NCBI GenBank assembly: GCA_024867545.1
Contig: JANFNE010000011.1
Span: forward strand, 620,001 to 684,000
Source of the DNA: Phytopythium helicoides
Taxonomy: Eukaryota > Oomycota > Peronosporomycetes > Pythiales > Pythiaceae
Length of the DNA: 64,000 bases
Direction: 5' to 3'
Made by a program: the position numbers and the translations under genes. Below the pieces are notes generated by a model. It worked only from the letters and a program-made list of their open reading frames with translations, did no database searches and was not told where the DNA came from. Shown here piece by piece: positions 13,398 through 23,286 of this stretch (position 1 is the stretch's first letter; each line of letters opens with the position of its first letter).

Positions 13398-14897
13398 ATG
13401 GGCTCGTGCCTCTCCAAGTCGGACTCGGGCAAGCCCGATGTGTACGTCCAGCAGACTGGCGGGCCATCGCGGCCGCGGCCGCATGAGGTGAACCCGCCGG
13501 TGCACAAGGACCCGCCGGCGCCCGCGCAGCCTCGCGAGCGACAGGACCGCGTGCGGAACGACACGGTCAACTTTCCCGACTTTAAGGACCGCGAGAAGAA
13601 CGTCGTCGAGACCATGCTCGAGAGCAACAAGGGGCTGCGGATGGCCGAGCTCAGCTTCCACGACCTCAAGCTGCAGAAGATCATCGGCGCCGGCGCGTTC
13701 GGAGAGGTCATCAAGGGCACCTACTGCGGCACACCCGTGGTCATCAAGCGCATGCTGCGTAACAAGATTGACGAGAACAACCTGCGCATGTTCGGCGACG
13801 AGATTCAGCTCATGATGAACTTGCGTCACCCCAACATCGTGCAGTTCATCGGCGCCAGTTGGAACTCGTACTCCAACATGTATGTTCTCGCTGCTCGGGC
13901 CTTTTCTGCCTGTGTGATTTAGGTACACGTTGCTGACTGATCGTTGCTCATGCTACGCTACAGTTGTTTCGTGACCGAGTTCCTCGAGCGCGGCGATCTG
14001 TTTGCAGTGCTTCGGAACCCGGAGAACCGTCTGACGTGGGCCAAGCCCATTCTGCGCATGACGATTGACACGTCGCGCGGTATGGCATACCTTCACAGTA
14101 TGAAACCCCCGATCATTCATCGCGACCTCAAGAGTATGAACATCCTTGTCAGGTATGGCCCTGCTTCTCGTCTTGGTGTGTTAATTTGTTGAGGCCATGT
14201 TGCTCACGATCTGTATTGTCTAATCGTGCAGCTCTACGTGGGGCGCCAAGGTCAGCGACTTCGGGCTCAGCCGAGAAAAGTCTGTCGATGAGACCATGAG
14301 CGTAACTGGCACACCGCTGTGGCTGCCGCCCGAGATGATCCGTGGTGAGCGGTATACTGAGAAGGCAGACGTGTACAGTTTTGGCATTGGTGCGTTGATA
14401 GCTCTGCCAACCATACTTTTTTTTTTCTCGATCTGACGTTCTGGTGTTTGCCAACAGTGCTGGCTGAGCTCGATACGCGCAAGATCCCGTACCATGACAT
14501 TAAGGCTAAGGGTGCACGCACCAAGAAAGTGTCGGGCAGCACACTAATGCACATGGTGGCGTACGAGAACTTGCGGCCGTCGCTCAGCCCCAACTGCATG
14601 GACAGCGTGCGCGACCTGTTTACTCGGTGTACGTCGGATGACCAGAACATGCGTCCGACGTTCGAGGAGATTGTGCAGTTCCTCGAGAACAACGTGCGCA
14701 AGGAGACGCTGCTGCGCGCGGTAAGCCACGTCGGCTCGATGCTGCTGTTCTGTTCGAACAATTCTGACCCGTCCGTTCATTGACTGCAGCAAAATGAGCA
14801 GCAGTTCCGGATTGAAGAAGAAACCCAGGACGACGACCTGGACGACGTGTCACCAGAGGAGCTCGGTGTGCATCATGCGACCAAGTACGTCGACTAA
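13398..14897 (+). CDS. Protein kinase (TKL-like) with N-myristoylation-type N-terminus
   Basis: Five exons: 13398-13879, 13964-14152, 14232-14389, 14458-14720 and 14790-14897, giving 399 residues. The protein starts MGSCLS, with Gly2 and Ser6 fitting an N-myristoylation site and Cys4 a neighbouring palmitoylation site, so plasma-membrane attachment is inferred. The kinase domain covers about residues 85-365. It has the glycine loop GAGAFGEV, VVIK (Lys117), HRDLKSMN (catalytic Asp215), DFG (Asp233), and PPEM in place of the usual APE. The sequence style (GDLFAVLRN, SDFGLSR, TPLWLPPEM) is that of tyrosine-kinase-like Ser/Thr kinases, which are numerous in oomycetes. The tail is acidic. Kinase identity is certain; substrate is unknown. 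Confidence 0.92.
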
Positions 14898-15436
14898 CTG
14901 CGCCACGTGATCGACAGCGTGTGCGGTGCTCCGCCTAATCTCCACAAGAACGCTATTACGTGGCGCGTTTTCGAGCTCCAAGTGGCTCGACTGCCGCCAC
15001 GCTCTTGTACCGCCGGAGGGAGGCGCCGGGCAGGCGGACAGACAGATGAGCGTCTGCCCTCGGCGCTGTTTCTTCGCTTGAATGCCGCCCGGCGCAAGAC
15101 AAACACGACTACTATATATTACACAGCTCTTCGGGATTCGAGTAGACCAACATGTACTAGTTGCCGTGCATCTCGAAGTTTCCGAGTCCGTCCGCGCTCC
15201 ACGTGGCCCTCATAACCTCTATATTTAGATATCTTCAGCACGGCTTCGTGAAGTTTAAAACTAGATTACTAATCACTACTCATTCACATATATACATGCA
15301 TGTTAAAAACACTTCTGTCATTCCATCACCCTGCGAGAACACATACATCGCCGGCAGCCTTGATCAAGATCGCGGGGCCGACACTTTCGCTTCTGGCGGC
15401 TCGACGTCAAGCAAGCCCCCCGAGCTCCCGGTCGAA
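14898..15436. other. Intergenic region upstream of the disulfide isomerase gene
   Basis: A 539-bp spacer with an AT-rich stretch around 15100-15320. It probably contains the kinase 3' end and the promoter of the next gene. No coding or repeat signal stands out. Confidence 0.5.
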
Positions 15437-16522
15437 ATGTGGAAGAAGCTGGCTCTGACGCTGGCGGCGAGCGCGCTGGCCGCCGTGGCCTCCGCGTCGG
15501 ACGTCGTGGTGCTGGCCCCCGGCAACTTCTCGGACGTGGTGGACGGCTCCAAGAACGTGCTGGTCGAGTTCTACGCGCCGTGGTGCGGCCACTGCAAGAA
15601 CCTGGCGCCGACGTACGAGGTGGTGGCCACGAGCTTCAAGAAGGAGAAGAGCGTGGTGGTCGCCAAGGTGGACGCCGACGCGCACAAGTCGCTCGCGGGC
15701 GAGTACGGCGTCACGGGCTTCCCGACGCTCAAGTTCTTCCCGGCCGGGTCGACCGACCCCGAGGACTACAAGCAGGGCCGCAGCGAGGACGACTTCGCCG
15801 CCTTCCTCAACGAGAAGGCCGGCACGCACGTGCGCATCGCGCGCCCGCCCAGCCACGTCGTGGCGCTCGGATCGACGGACTTTGACGCCGAGGTCATCTA
15901 CTCCAAGAAGCACGCGCTCGTCGAGTTCTACGCGCCGTGGTGCGGCCACTGCAAGAAGCTCGCCCCCACTTACGAGGAGGTCGGTGCCATCTTCTCGGGC
16001 GAGGAGAACGTGCTCATCGCCAAGGTGGACGCCGAAGCTCACAAGGACCTGGCTTCGCGCTACGGTGTCAAGGGCTACCCGACCATCAAGTACTTTGCGC
16101 CTGGCGCCGACGACCCGGAGGACTACTCGGAGGGTCGCGACAAGCAGTCGTTCGTCGACTTTGTCAACGAGCAGGCTGGCACGCACCGCACGGTCGACGG
16201 TGGCCTCGCCAAGACGGCTGGCCGCGTCAAGGAGCTCGACGTCATTATCTCGGCCAATGGCGATGTGACCACGGACGTGCTCGAGCAGGCCGAGGCCCTC
16301 GTTGAGAAGCTCGAGGGTGATGCCGCCAAGCACGGTAATCTGTACATCAAGGCCATCAAGAAGATCCTTGCCAAGGGCGACGCGTACGTCGATGCGGAGA
16401 TCAAGCGCCTCGATGGCATGCTTAACAACGACAACGTGACCCCGCAGAAGAAGACGCTCTTTGCGCTGCGCAAGAACATCCTGGAGGCCTTCAAGGAGGA
16501 CGCCGCCACGGCTGAGGAGTAG
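15437..16522 (+). CDS. Protein disulfide isomerase with two thioredoxin domains and an ERp29c-type tail
   Basis: Single exon, 361 residues. ATG 15437 opens a clean signal peptide (KKLALTLAASALAAVASAS), although the frame is open further upstream. Two thioredoxin domains each carry FYAPWCGHCK, with CxxC at Cys50/Cys53 and Cys169/Cys172. The C-terminal 100 residues are helical and Lys/Asp-rich, like the ERp29 C-terminal domain. This is the PDI-D layout known from plants and Dictyostelium. The product should form and rearrange disulfides in the secretory pathway. It ends TAEE and lacks a KDEL/HDEL retrieval signal, so ER retention may rely on another mechanism, as reported for some PDI-D proteins. 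The assignment is secure. Confidence 0.95.
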   Translation: MWKKLALTLAASALAAVASASDVVVLAPGNFSDVVDGSKNVLVEFYAPWCGHCKNLAPTYEVVATSFKKEKSVVVAKVDADAHKSLAGEYGVTGFPTLKFFPAGSTDPEDYKQGRSEDDFAAFLNEKAGTHVRIARPPSHVVALGSTDFDAEVIYSKKHALVEFYAPWCGHCKKLAPTYEEVGAIFSGEENVLIAKVDAEAHKDLASRYGVKGYPTIKYFAPGADDPEDYSEGRDKQSFVDFVNEQAGTHRTVDGGLAKTAGRVKELDVIISANGDVTTDVLEQAEALVEKLEGDAAKHGNLYIKAIKKILAKGDAYVDAEIKRLDGMLNNDNVTPQKKTLFALRKNILEAFKEDAATAEE

Positions 16523-16986
16523 AGCACCAAGCTTGTGAGCAAGCGGCAGTAGCTAGGAGCTTACATACCTGAGCTGCCCATTGTCTTGTTGAACACGACG
16601 CGTTTTACTTCTGTCTCTGACCATTAGAAAATTCTGTTGACTCTAGCATCCACACACTACATCAGCGGGAGTCGATTCTCGATACTGTTTGCTGAATGCT
16701 ACCTACAGTAGCTCTCTCTCTCTCTCTCTCATGATGCTTGTCCATTCCGAATGAGCCAGTCAGTGGCAGTACTTTCGTGATGAGGTTGAAAGTGACACAA
16801 AGGCCAAACATACGATCCGACCAAAGGCTAATTTTCTGTGTGATTCACACGCTTATTGGTGCTGTGAATGCGCGGAGACAGAGCCGTGTCAACAATTCTT
16901 TGAAGACATCTTACGCGTACTGTTCGCTGCAATTCGCACCCCTATCGTCCTAGTTCGCTCTCCACTCCAATCTTTTCCAGTCGACG
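16523..16986. other. Intergenic spacer between convergent genes, with CT microsatellite
   Basis: This holds the 3' ends of the disulfide isomerase (+) and Med14 (-) genes. A pure CT dinucleotide repeat lies at 16712-16730. No gene was recognised. Confidence 0.55.
16712..16730. repeat. (CT)n microsatellite
   Basis: A short pure CT tract in the intergenic spacer; a simple repeat without assigned function. Confidence 0.9.
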
Positions 16987-19900
16987 TTACACCGACGCCA
17001 TCTCCGACAAAGTGCTACGCAGCTTCTCTGCAAACCCGCTGAAGTCAACTACGACACCTTTCTCTGCAGGGCAGCTGGGTACGCGCACACCGCTGGATGA
17101 GCTTTGCATTTTGACCGACCGATCCTGACATCAGACAGAGGGGTTTGTAAGCATGTCCAGAGATCGAGCTGAGTTTGAGTGGCACATACCTCCAGAAAAT
17201 AAATATCTACGTCGCAACGGTCTCCGTACGATAGACGCACTTGCGTCTGCGAGCGTGGAATCAGCACCAGCTCTGCGGCAACGAAGGACTTGTCATCGCC
17301 GCCATATGACTTCTCAGCATAGTATCCCTTGTCCTCGCCTGGCAACTTGAACTTGTAGCCAAGCTTCATTCCTTTTCCTCCCTTCTTTCCGCCCATGCCC
17401 CCGCCAAACGACTTCGACGGTCCCGCTTCGTCCTTGATCGGGTCGTGACGGTAGTACTTGGCGCAAAGCAGTTGGGATTCCACAACACTCGCGAGAATAC
17501 CCATGGGGATGCACGTGCGCTCAAGCGCCTCAAGCAATTGACCAGGGTCATTGTGCCCATTTAGGGACGACTGGATGAAGTGCATGAGAGGGTGCTCGGC
17601 CTTGTGGCTGTAGTTGACTACAAAGCCCATCTTCTGCTTGAACTGGATCGTGACGCGGTACGTGATCTTCCCATCAGGGGTAGAGCCAGCAGCCACATTC
17701 GTTCGCGGATTCTTGGCTCGGCACGCGAGCACAATCGCGAAGGGATCGGCACTTTCTACGTAAAAGTGTCCATCTTCCTTGATATCGTTCGTGTAACGGC
17801 CAGCTGCAGCCATAATCTTCTCGAGTTTTACGGCCAGCTCGCACAGCGGCTTGACGACACACACAAGCTCAACCATGAAGATCTCGAGTGGGTTCTCACT
17901 CATCACATCACTCGCGAAAACTGCGTTGGGGTACTTAAATATCAGCTGGCCGCGAGAGTTGACGTGATGAGAGCGGTCAGAGAGCAGGTGCTGCTTGGGC
18001 TCCTTCGGTGCGATGAATGTGAAAGGCGGGTGAGCGAGCTGTAAGCTCAGCTCGAAACCCTCTTTGTGGCGCAGGTGACCCTGAATTGCAACGATCTTGA
18101 GTGGCTCCACATTGACTTTCTCTGGGAACGACAGCGTGACGACCTGACCACCTGTTCCAGGGCCCCGAGCCGTGCCAGCTTCGCCTGAGTATCGAATTCG
18201 AGACTTTCGTCGCCGCGCAAAGTTGACAAAATGTTGCAGCTGGATACGCTCGCTACACATGTTGATCACGTGAAGTAGCACAGTGGCAATGTGTGGCGCT
18301 GAGCTGCTTTTACGAGATGAAGGCCGGCGGCTAATGTCTTCGAAGCCAAAGCCTTCGTTCCCGAGTATGTGACGCTTGGAAGGCCGGCTATCGCTCGATG
18401 CATCGCGATGAGAGCGCTTTCGAGTGCTAGAATGCAGTCCTGTCGAGACCAATTCATTTCTTCGGTTTACAGAAGCGTGCAAATCATCGCGCTTGAATGC
18501 AGAAAAACGCTGAATAAACTGCACGCCTGCAGGCTGATTCCCGATACCAGCACTCGTTTGTAGCAACGAGAAGCATGGCAATCGCACGTACTCGTCCATT
18601 TCAGCATCGTGAAGACTCGCAGCACTATTTCCCATACCTTCGGGCTCGCTGTACTTGTCAATTTCCACAACTAGATAGCATGTGGACTCTTTTGATGTTG
18701 TCAGCTGGAAATAAAGAGCCGAGTCGGAGATGGAAAAATCCTCTGTCTGCGCGCCGTGCTGCTGCCGGAACATAATGTAGCGTTCCCAATTCAATGACAC
18801 GTTTCGTAGCACTTCGATCTTCTTGAAAGATGAGCCAATCAAGGCCATTTCGTGGACCGCAATCTCGCACAGAGCTTTGCGAACTGCAACGTGAATAATT
18901 TCCGTCGCACGCTCGGCCTTGCCATCTCCGGATATCAGTGCAAAATCGATAGCAATCTTGCCCGAGCGTGAGCTTGGCGAAGCAACCTCGATTTTACACT
19001 GCGTATTCAATACACGCTCGAGCTGGCTAACACTAGCGCGAACAGACGCATTCTTCGCTGCTGCCAGGCAATTCGCGACGAATCGGCCTTCGCGAATGTC
19101 AAATGAGACTTCTAAAAAGTGCTTGAGGCCGCCAATGTCCGATCGAGAAATGCGAAGACTCGAGTTTGAGCACAGCAGCGTGACGTTTTCCCCTGAAATT
19201 AGCTGCGTCTGGGTTTTCTTTTCGTCTGGTGAGTCGACGATCAAGAGCCGGCCAAGCGAGAAGAGCGATGCCGCGACATGCGCGTTCATCGCAGCTACCA
19301 GCAGGTTCTCGGCACTGAGTTCGAAAAGGTTTGACGGGATCTTGAGGTGATCTAGCAAAGCAGCCCGATGGGGGAGGTTCGGAGGCAGTGTTGGGCTGAG
19401 ACTAATAGACAGTAGCTTGCTTTGAGACGGATCCGAGCTTAATCGCACACAGAGACTTGATTCGGGGTACGGCGGGAGCAGGTTTCCAGCGCTGTCTCCT
19501 GATTCTGCAAGCTGGGCAAGCAGCCGCTGCTGATCTGTCATTGTATCAGATCCGCTTTCATTGCGCACGCATGCTCGGGGCCAGTAGCACAGGTCGAGCA
19601 CATTGTGGTCGCGATGGTACTTGACGAGGATGCGGTTCTTCCATCGGCCTTCCATGAGGAGCTTGCCTTGTAGAAACAGCATCTGCAGCGCTAGTGAAGA
19701 ACAAAACTCACGCATGACCTTGAATGCGTCGACAAACGGCGTCTCGGACTTGTTCATTGTGCGCTGCACGAGGTTCTTCAAGTGGTTGTAGTGTGCCGGC
19801 GTCGGAGCAGTTGAGTGCATGATGCGCAGCGCGTTCGTGGACGCCACCTGAGAGTGCTGCTCGAACGCATCGTCGTCAGTCAGCGCAGTGTTGACGCTCA

Positions 19901-20525
19901 CGACGCGCCAGAGCGAGTCCGCTTCCTTTCCCTGGATCGTGAGCACGATCTCAAACTCTCCCGCGGCCTGGCAGGTGACGAATCCGTCGCGGAGGTCGAT
20001 GCTGGTGAACTGCTCTGGAATCTCGGCCTCGATGAGCCGGAAGCGAATGATGTCGTCCACCTCCCTGGCGGCCTCCTGCACGTCGACGGGTGGCAGTTCC
20101 CGCGGGAACATGGCGTACTTGGCGACTGTGGGGAAGCGCAGGTAGCTGCCTCCGTATAGCACGTCGACGGCCGTGCTGAGGTCGTATCGGCGCTCCTTGG
20201 CGCGGTTGAGGTCTGCGTGCATGAAGAAGAGTCGGTCGTTGGTCTCGTTGACCTGGTTGCGGTACGTCTCGGTCTGCTGCAGCATCTCGTTGCACTGCTC
20301 GAGCAGCGGCGCCTGCACCGACCACTTGAGCACGGCCAGCAGCTGCGCGAAGCGCTTGCGCGACGCCTGCAGGTGGCTCAGCAGCGGCTCGCGGCGCTCC
20401 TCCTCGCGCATGCTGGGCAGCTGGTGCACCAGCGCGCGCAGCTCCTCGTAGCTGCGGTCCACCGCGCGGTGCACGAGCTCGGAGGCCTTGACGGCGGCGC
20501 GCGGCGGCGGCGGGAAGTCGCCCAT
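16987..20525 (-). CDS. MED14: Mediator complex subunit 14 (Med14/Rgr1)
   Basis: The main exon runs 20525-17190. I propose a last exon 17124-16987 after a 65-bp intron (GTATGT...GTCAG), giving 1,157 residues. The N-terminus has the Med14 signature: ELVHRAVDRSYEELRALV, LLSHLQASRKRFAQLLAVLKW and a block ending LRFPTV. Med14 is the central scaffold joining head, middle and tail of Mediator, which bridges activators to RNA polymerase II. An in-frame upstream TTG at 20546 is not an initiator; the first ATG is 20525. If the last intron is retained, the protein ends at 17049 with a different tail. The gene is otherwise one 3.3-kb open frame. Confident. Confidence 0.88.
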
Positions 20526-21203
20526 ATCCGCCGCACTTTCTCGCAAGAGAGGGGGTACGCCCCGACCGACCGCGGGGTTTACGCTGCTTGGCTCGGGAGC
20601 GGGCGACGGGCGCGACGCGGCCTGGAGCTCGACGCCTGACGCGCGCGCGGCGAATTCGCGAGTGGCGCCGACGCCGAAAACTCGCGAGTGACGGCGCTTG
20701 GCCCGCGACTTGGCGCCCGCACAGCAGGCAGTGGCCCCACAGGAAGAACCGCTCTGGCGCGGGGGGAAAATAATAGATAGGCGCAGGTGGCGCGAAGGTG
20801 GAGGATGCGGTGTGGGAGGAACCCCCAGAGTTTATAATTGGACGAGGTGGACGAGGGACCTGGAAGGCACGGCAACTACTGTTCATGAACTTCTGCAAGT
20901 GGTGAGCTCATTGGGACAGTCGGAGTGGCGGGAAGACGAACTACCAGAAGGTGGGGGTTCATGCACAGATCTACTGTACAATCGGCAGCTCACACTATGC
21001 AGATTGTGGCCGGGCCGAGGTGGGAGTAATTTCAAGAGGAGGTGATTCGAACGTCCTTTGATATCGTAGATGATGCAGCAAGGGCAATTGCCATTGACAA
21101 TGGCAAACGAGCAAGCAGAAGGTAAAACGACCACGACACCTCTACGATTACATGCTGGCGCTTTAAAAAAAATTCTGCTTGCGCGCTCTCCAAAGCACTA
21201 CGC
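20526..21203. other. Intergenic region upstream of Med14
   Basis: A 678-bp spacer containing the Med14 promoter and the 3' flank of the eEF1B-gamma gene. Open frames here are short and featureless. No repeat or RNA gene was recognised. Confidence 0.5.
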
Positions 21204-22512
21204 TTACTTGAAGACCTTGCTGTCGGCGATCGGGCGGCCCTCGAGCTCGTCCTCGTTGCACCAGTAGGCGGCGATGCGAGCCTTGTTCTCGTCCGTGAGC
21301 TCCGTCACACGCTTCCACGTGTAGTACTCGGCGTCCGGGTTGGCCTCGATCATGTGCTTCTCCGAGTCACCGCGGAAGAGCCAGCAGCCCGTGATGATGA
21401 TCTCCGAGCCCTCGGCACCGCACACGTCCATGACACCGAAGCCGAACTTGCGCATGGCCTCCGAGCGCTGCAGGAAGCCGCTGACGGCGTTGCACGTCAT
21501 GAAGAGCTTCGTGTTCTCGTTGTTGTAGTTGTAGTCGCAGAACCACAGCGAGTAGCCCTCCGCGTCGAACTTCTCCCAGAACCACTCCATCGACTTGGCG
21601 AGGTCCTTGCTGTTTGAGTACTCGACCTTCCACGAGTCAAGCACGAGCGGCGACGGCTTCTCGCGGTTCAGGACGGCGAGCGGGTGCTCGACCTTCTTGG
21701 GCTTGGGGGCCTCCTCCTCGACGACCTCCTTCTTCTCCTTCTTGGGGGCAGCGGCCTTGGGGGCAGCAGCCTTCTTGCCCGAGTCGTCGCCGTCGGCGCG
21801 GAGGGCCACGTCGATGAGCGGCACGTCGCCGACAACAGCCTGGAACTGCGGCTGGTTGACGAGCGTCGAGAACCAGCGGTTCACAGCAGCGAACGGCTTG
21901 CGGAACTCCTTGTCAAGCACAAACTTGAACGGGTACACGAGCGCCGAGGCAATGACAATGTCGGCCAGCGTGATCTGGTCGCCGACAAGGTACGTGCGCA
22001 GGTGCAGGTGGTTCTCGAGGATCTGGAGCGCCTTCTTGACGTCCTCCTTGGCCTTGGTCTGCACGGCGGCGTTGAACTTGCCCCAGCCGAGGACGGGGGC
22101 GACCCACGAGGAGAGGGCGACCTCGAGCTCGTGCGACGAGAACTCGATCCACTGCTCGACCTGGGCCGACTCGAAGAACGACTGGCCGTAGAGGCCAGTG
22201 TCCTGGCGCAGGCGGGCGACGTAGCGCGCGATGGCGCCGCTCTCGAAGATGGAGCCCTCGGGCGTCTCGAGAAGCGGCACCTTGCCCACGGGGGTCTTGG
22301 ACAGGAACTCCTTCGACTTGGGGTCCGTCTTCATGTCGAACTCCGGGATCTCGATGTCGACGCCATTGTACTCGGCGGCGATCAGGATCTTGAACACGCG
22401 GGGGTTGCCCGGGTACGTGTAGAGCTTCTGCTCGGTGGGGAGGCACGCGGTCAGCCCTCTGCTTACTGCTGTATACAACTCACACACAAACCGAGCGACG
22501 TACAAGGGCCAT
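21204..22512 (-). CDS. EEF1G: Elongation factor 1-gamma (eEF1B-gamma)
   Basis: Two exons: a 9-bp first exon 22512-22504 (Met-Ala-Leu) and 22427-21204, separated by a 76-bp GTACGT...GAGCAG intron. The total is 410 residues, the usual family length. The splice yields MALKLYTYPGNPRVFK, the standard eEF1G start. Residues about 1-80 and 85-210 are GST N and C domains (SGAIARYVARL). A Lys/Glu/Pro/Ala linker follows, then the eEF1G C-terminal domain (SLWFCDYNYNNENTKLFMTCNAVSGF). It anchors the guanine-nucleotide exchange complex that recharges eEF1A. The frame reads on upstream through the intron, but those residues do not fit the family. Near certain. Confidence 0.95.
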
Positions 22513-23286
22513 GGCTGCTGGGGGCTTGGAGAATCTTCGCAAGTGGCGGCGGTGCGGCGGGGGCCGGCATTTTCAGAGCCAAAATTTCAGAAATTTTCCA
22601 CAGACTTGATTGGCTGGCAACCAGCCGATCGACTTTGTGGACCACATCGACTGCATTTTTTGGTGTCGTGAGACCAAAGTTGAAGCGGTGACGTGTTGGA
22701 AGCCGTCGAATGCGAGGCATTGAGAGCCTCTCGTTGCGCATTTGCAATGAGGTCCAGCAAGCAACTTTGAGGCAAGATGGAGATGAAGACAGCTAATGGA
22801 GTTCACTTTTTTTCCGGATCTATCGCGGAGACATACAAGCTTGCAGCCACAAACGGACATACTGGAACGGTGTTGCTAGAGTTCAAGCATCACAAACCTC
22901 GAGGTCAAGATGGATCAGTAGATGTGCGTGCCGCTGCTACTCTCCCCAAGCCGAAGAGGAAAGTTTTCGTGATTCACAACGATTTACCCACCCTAAGCAA
23001 TAGGTCCTATCATTTGTCAACGTTCGCTGCTGAATGGTTCGGTGGCGCGATGGCGATCGGACGGATGCAAGGACGCAACATCAGCATTGAGGTGAGCAGG
23101 AAGATAAGTAGAAATTCACCTCGAACCTGTCAAGCTTCGGCATCACAGCCACAGCGCAGGATGTCCGCTAGGATTTACATGGATGCAATTCAGTATCAGC
23201 ACCACAATCTGAATGCTGATCGCTTCATGTCTGCGTCCCAATGAACCCCCATCCATTTCTGGCAGACTGTATGACTGTTTGATTCT
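22513..23286. other. Spacer between divergent genes, with one orphan open frame
   Basis: The region separates eEF1B-gamma (-) from the ankyrin-like gene (+) and should hold both promoters. A 155-codon ATG-initiated frame (22777-23244, +) has no recognisable domain, no transmembrane segment and a composition that does not look clearly coding. It is mentioned but not called as a gene. Confidence 0.45.

Noticed and set aside
15407..16333. 308-codon antisense frame opposite the disulfide isomerase
   Set aside because: Shadow of the real gene; composition is repetitive and domain-free.
22777..23244. 155-codon plus-strand frame as a gene
   Set aside because: No domain, signal, splice structure or coding-like composition; kept only as a mention in the spacer.
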